7,030 bases of DNA from Mollicutes bacterium. GTDB lineage: Bacteria > Bacillota_I > Bacilli_A > Izemoplasmatales > Izemoplasmataceae. Positions 4,590-7,030 of the stretch are shown in pieces (the stretch's first letter is position 1; each line of letters begins with the position of its first letter). Both the position numbers and the translations under genes were made by a program. The notes below the pieces were generated by a model that was not told the DNA's origin, searched no databases, and saw only the letters and a program-made list of their open reading frames with translations. The stretch spans positions 1 through 7,030 of the forward strand of contig PWKX01000041.1 of assembly GCA_003559585.1 (NCBI GenBank), read 5' to 3'.

Positions 4590-6333
4590 CCTCAAGTTCA
4601 TCGAGCAGTTTAGATAGACGTGATACAACCGCTTCAAACACGGATTTATCGGTTAAATCTAAACCAGAAGCTTTTACTTGTTCCATTGGGAAGTTATTGC
4701 CCCCTGATTTTAATAGTTTCATGTGGTTTTCAATGTTGCTTGGGTCGGCTTTAACCATGTCATATAGTTTTAAACTAGCCGCAAAGCTGGTGGCGTATTG
4801 ATACACATAAAACGGTGTAAAAAACATATGAGGAATGTATGCCCAAACGTAAGATTTTCCAGGTTCTTTGGTGATGTCTATGTCGTAAAACTCTAAGTAT
4901 AAGTCTTTCATGATGTTGGTTAACACTTCATGGGTAATTGGTTCACCTTTTTCAGCCAGTTCGTGCGCTTTTAATTCATAAGCTGCAAATAAGGTTTGAC
5001 GGTAAAACGTCGCAGCGATATCGTCAATGGATTGTTGGAGCAACTGGATTTTATCTTCTTTTGAGCCTTTGTTGTTATCAATAAAGTAATCTAGAAGTAG
5101 ATGTTCGTTAAACGTTGAGGCAATCTCAGCCACAAAAATGGTATAACTTTGTGTGGCAACAGGTTGCATTTCCTTGGCGAACAAGGAATGCATTGAATGA
5201 CCGGCTTCATGAGCAACGGTGAATACATCACCTAAGGTGCCATCAAAGTTTAATAAAATGAAAGGATGTTCATTCACAACACTAGAAGAATAGGCCCCTG
5301 TGCGTTTACCATCTTGTTCAAAGACATCGACATAGCCTTCTTTTAAAGCGTCATAAGCTTTGTCTTTAAAATCTTCATCTAAATGATCAAGCGATTTGAA
5401 GAATAAATCCTTTGCTTCGTCATAAGAAAACTTTGAAGTGCCTTCAGCTAACGGCATGAAACGATCAAACGTGCGGTGTTCATCAAGACCGAGTTCATCT
5501 TTTCTGATTTTATAATAACGCTTGAGTAAATCGGTGCTACTTTTAGCAACATCAATTAAGTTGTGGTATACAACAGGGTCAATGTTGTTGCCATGTAAGT
5601 AGCTTTCAAGTGAACTGTTATATTGACGACTTTTCATATGCGCGATATCAGCTTGCAAGACGGTGTTGTAAATATCGGCATAGGTATGTTTGTGTTTAGA
5701 AAAATGATCAAAGATAGCTTTAAACACAGTTTCACGGTCGTCTTTATCTTGAAGATCAGCTAAATAACTACGGAAATTACCTTGTGTAACATGAATCTCA
5801 GTGCCGTCTTTTAGCGTGACTGTGGTGGCCTCGCCATCTGCCACAGATAAAGAAGAATGCAGTGAGGCGCCTTGTGAACTTAATTGACGGTAATGACCCA
5901 TTAAAGCCTCTTTATCAGCATCTAAAATATGTTCACTTTGGTGGAAAAGTTTTTGCATAGGAAAACGGTATTCTTTTAGTGTCTCGTCTTGGTCTAAAAA
6001 TGATTCAACTTTTTTATACCCAAGCGATAAAATTTCTGGTTTTTCAAAGGATGTGGCTTGTGAGAATTCATGAACTAAATGTGACATTTTTTGCACTCTG
6101 GCCGCATTTTCAACGTCTTTTTTGTTTAAGTCACTTTTTAGTGATGCGTACTGATACAGTTTGTGCAGTTTAATAACCGCGTCTTTTTGTAATTTATAAT
6201 ACGTTTTGAACTGCTCAAATTCACCAAGTTTACCGCGGTAAGAAGGAATGTCTTTGAGCATGGCTTGTGCGTTTTCAAAATCTTCTTGCCATGACTCTAA
6301 ATTTTCATACAAATTGGTTAAATCCCATTTCAT
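4573..6333 (-). CDS. pepF: Oligoendopeptidase F (M3B zinc metallopeptidase)
   Basis: This 586-aa cytosolic zinc peptidase cuts short peptides, recycling amino acids from peptide uptake or protein turnover. The N-terminal half (to about residue 190) is the helical PepF N-domain beginning WDLTNLYE. The peptidase domain holds GAYSSSVVNEHPFILLNF (346-363), the zinc motif HEAGH (375-379: H375, E376, H379) and third ligand E403 in VAEIASTFNE, 24 residues after H379 as in the M3 family. A conserved C-terminal aromatic stretch YVYQYATSFAAS (509-520) follows. The length is normal (about 590-605) and no signal peptide is seen. The ATG at 6333 follows GGAGG with 9-nt spacing. It is divergent from spx and has its own extended -10 promoter. 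Its 3' end carries the trpS leader promoter. Confidence 0.97.
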   Translation of the reverse strand: MKWDLTNLYENLESWQEDFENAQAMLKDIPSYRGKLGEFEQFKTYYKLQKDAVIKLHKLYQYASLKSDLNKKDVENAARVQKMSHLVHEFSQATSFEKPEILSLGYKKVESFLDQDETLKEYRFPMQKLFHQSEHILDADKEALMGHYRQLSSQGASLHSSLSVADGEATTVTLKDGTEIHVTQGNFRSYLADLQDKDDRETVFKAIFDHFSKHKHTYADIYNTVLQADIAHMKSRQYNSSLESYLHGNNIDPVVYHNLIDVAKSSTDLLKRYYKIRKDELGLDEHRTFDRFMPLAEGTSKFSYDEAKDLFFKSLDHLDEDFKDKAYDALKEGYVDVFEQDGKRTGAYSSSVVNEHPFILLNFDGTLGDVFTVAHEAGHSMHSLFAKEMQPVATQSYTIFVAEIASTFNEHLLLDYFIDNNKGSKEDKIQLLQQSIDDIAATFYRQTLFAAYELKAHELAEKGEPITHEVLTNIMKDLYLEFYDIDITKEPGKSYVWAYIPHMFFTPFYVYQYATSFAASLKLYDMVKADPSNIENHMKLLKSGGNNFPMEQVKASGLDLTDKSVFEAVVSRLSKLLDELEVALKS

Positions 6334-6361
6334 AAATGTTAGCCTCCAAATATTCTATTTC

Positions 6362-6389
6362 ATATACTTAATCATATATACTTAATCAT
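6362..6389. repeat. Perfect 14-bp tandem duplication in the pepF 5' region
   Basis: The unit ATATACTTAATCAT occurs twice head to tail (6362-6375, 6376-6389). It covers the predicted pepF transcription start and 5' untranslated region and overlaps the -10 box by two bases. Copy-number change would alter the leader length. It has no resemblance to the neighbouring 24-bp repeat. Confidence 0.9.
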
Positions 6390-6396
6390 TATAGCA
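6388..6396 (-). promoter_or_regulatory. Extended -10 promoter of pepF
   Basis: TGCTATAAT on the minus strand is a TGn-extended -10 with perfect TATAAT (6388-6393), about 55 nt before the pepF ATG. The -35 position at 17 bp (TAGGAC) is poor, which the TG extension could offset. Confidence 0.55.
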
Positions 6397-6420
6397 TATC
6401 GAAGTTCTCAGTCCTATGTT

Positions 6421-6470
6421 AGATACAAGCATTTACATAAAAAAAGATACAAGCATTTACATAAAAAAAG
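6421..6470. repeat. Perfect 24-bp tandem duplication between pepF and spx
   Basis: A 24-bp unit starting GATACAAGCATTTACAT and ending in seven As is present twice without mismatch (6422-6445, 6446-6469); one extra matching base on each side gives 6421-6470. It lies between the two divergent promoters, upstream of both pepF and spx. The A runs recur every 24 bp. It may be a recent slippage duplication or paired regulator sites. Confidence 0.93.
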
Positions 6471-6484
6471 TTATAAAAAACTAT

Positions 6485-6512
6485 TTGTATTTTTTCTAAT
6501 TTGTGTTAATAT
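6485..6512 (+). promoter_or_regulatory. Possible second (upstream) spx promoter
   Basis: TTGTAT (6485-6490), a 16-bp spacer and TAATAT (6507-6512) preceded by TGT form a plausible extended -10 promoter on the plus strand. It lies upstream of the stronger one; Bacillus spx also has several promoters. The region is AT-rich, so chance matches are likely. Confidence 0.35.
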
Positions 6513-6517
6513 CAGTA

Positions 6518-6546
6518 TTGCAATAGATAGCTATTCACGTTATAAT
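6518..6546 (+). promoter_or_regulatory. Main sigma-A-type promoter of spx
   Basis: TTGCAA (6518-6523), a 17-bp spacer and a perfect TATAAT (6541-6546) lie about 40 nt before the spx ATG. The spacer holds a short palindrome (AATAG, then CTATT, 6522-6535), and TTATAA occurs at 6540-6545 and again at 6555-6560 around the start site, which could be operator sequence. Confidence 0.7.
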
Positions 6547-6584
6547 AAACTATCTTATAAAAGATTGGCAAGGAGTGAAGAACC

Positions 6585-7030
6585 ATGATCCAAATGTATA
6601 CCACACCGAGCTGTTCTTCGTGCCGAAAAGCTAAAAAATGGTTTGATGAACACCGCATTAATTATCGTGAAAAAAATATCTTTAATGTTAAACTTACTAA
6701 AGACGACATCATGCTCATGCTTAAAAATACAGAAGGTGGATTTGAAGATATTATTTCAACCCGTTCAAAAGTTTTTCAGGATAACAACTTGGATATCGAA
6801 GACATGTCACTTAGTGAACTCTCAGAGTTCATCATCAAGAATCCTAGTGTCTTAAGAAGACCGATTATTGTTGAAGATAATAAGATGCAAGTGGGTTACA
6901 ATGAAGATGAAATTAGAACCTTTATACCTAAAAGACTACGTGAGATTATTATGTGTACAACGTGTGATAAAGGTGAAGATTGTGATTACTTGAATGCTTT
7001 AGATCAGTATTTCAAGGAGTTAAGAGAAAA
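6585..7030 (+). CDS. spx: Spx-family redox regulator with Cys-rich C-terminal extension (3' end outside window)
   Basis: Spx binds the RNA polymerase alpha C-terminal domain and changes transcription under thiol (disulfide) stress. The first 120 residues align with Bacillus Spx at identical numbering: the CxxC switch Cys10/Cys13 in PSCSSCRKA, RNIF-like EKNIF, Gly52 of the alpha-CTD contact, IISTRSKVFQ (56-65), LRRPII (90-95) and QVGYNEDEIR (102-111). Bacillus Spx ends at 131 aa, but this protein is still open at residue 148 and after position 120 reads CTTCDKGEDC (124-133), adding three cysteines in a CxxC-x5-C pattern, then an acidic, probably helical tail. The LAN-like ClpXP end of Bacillus Spx is not seen in the visible part. 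ATG 6585 follows AAGGAG at 9-nt spacing. It is divergent from pepF. Confidence 0.95.
   Translation, partial: MIQMYTTPSCSSCRKAKKWFDEHRINYREKNIFNVKLTKDDIMLMLKNTEGGFEDIISTRSKVFQDNNLDIEDMSLSELSEFIIKNPSVLRRPIIVEDNKMQVGYNEDEIRTFIPKRLREIIMCTTCDKGEDCDYLNALDQYFKELRE

Noticed and set aside
5979..6173. Plus-strand reading frame opposite pepF
   Set aside because: It is antisense to the conserved pepF N-domain and shows no domain or ribosome-site support.
6421..6470. Start of a CRISPR array
   Set aside because: The two 24-bp units are directly adjacent with no spacer between them, and there are no cas genes.
6643..6855. Second plus-strand frame inside spx
   Set aside because: The spx frame carries all conserved residues; this overlapping frame resembles nothing recognisable.

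Overview
The window looks like chromosomal housekeeping DNA from an AT-rich, low-GC Gram-positive relative. The best guess is an Acholeplasma-like mollicute or a neighbouring Firmicutes lineage such as Erysipelotrichia. The reasons are Bacillus-like tRNA-Gly genes with encoded CCA, a tRNA-Trp T-box in front of trpS, an HPr with a regulatory serine, an Spx regulator, strong GGAGG ribosome binding sites and oligo-U terminators. UGA acts as a stop codon (ppa and the EIIB-like gene end in TGA) and tryptophans are TGG, so the mycoplasma code is not in use. No integrase, transposase, phage gene, CRISPR array or resistance island is visible.

Layout: the 3' part of a tRNA-Gly(UCC) and a complete tRNA-Gly(GCC) (+) end at a bidirectional hairpin shared with a convergent APH-type kinase gene (-). 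A minus-strand cluster follows: OsmC-like protein, ppa (overlapping stop/start) and a YjcF/ElaA-type GNAT acetyltransferase. Divergent from the GNAT gene is a tight two-gene plus-strand operon: a small membrane-anchored protein resembling a PTS EIIB domain without its phosphocysteine, then ptsH (HPr). ptsH and trpS (-) converge on one perfect 12-bp bidirectional terminator. trpS is preceded by a complete T-box leader with a UGG specifier, whose promoter lies in the 3' end of pepF (-). pepF and spx (+) are divergent across about 250 bp holding two different perfect tandem duplications and several promoter elements. spx runs off the window with an unusual cysteine-containing C-terminal extension.

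Functionally the genes cover sugar-PTS signalling (HPr plus a degenerate EIIB), tryptophanyl-tRNA supply under tRNA-sensing control, pyrophosphate removal, peptide degradation, and thiol or peroxide stress (OsmC-like, Spx). The observations most worth following are the active-site-less EIIB-like membrane protein coupled to HPr, the Cys-rich Spx tail, and the mismatch between the T-box UGGU bulge and the usual G73 of tRNA-Trp.
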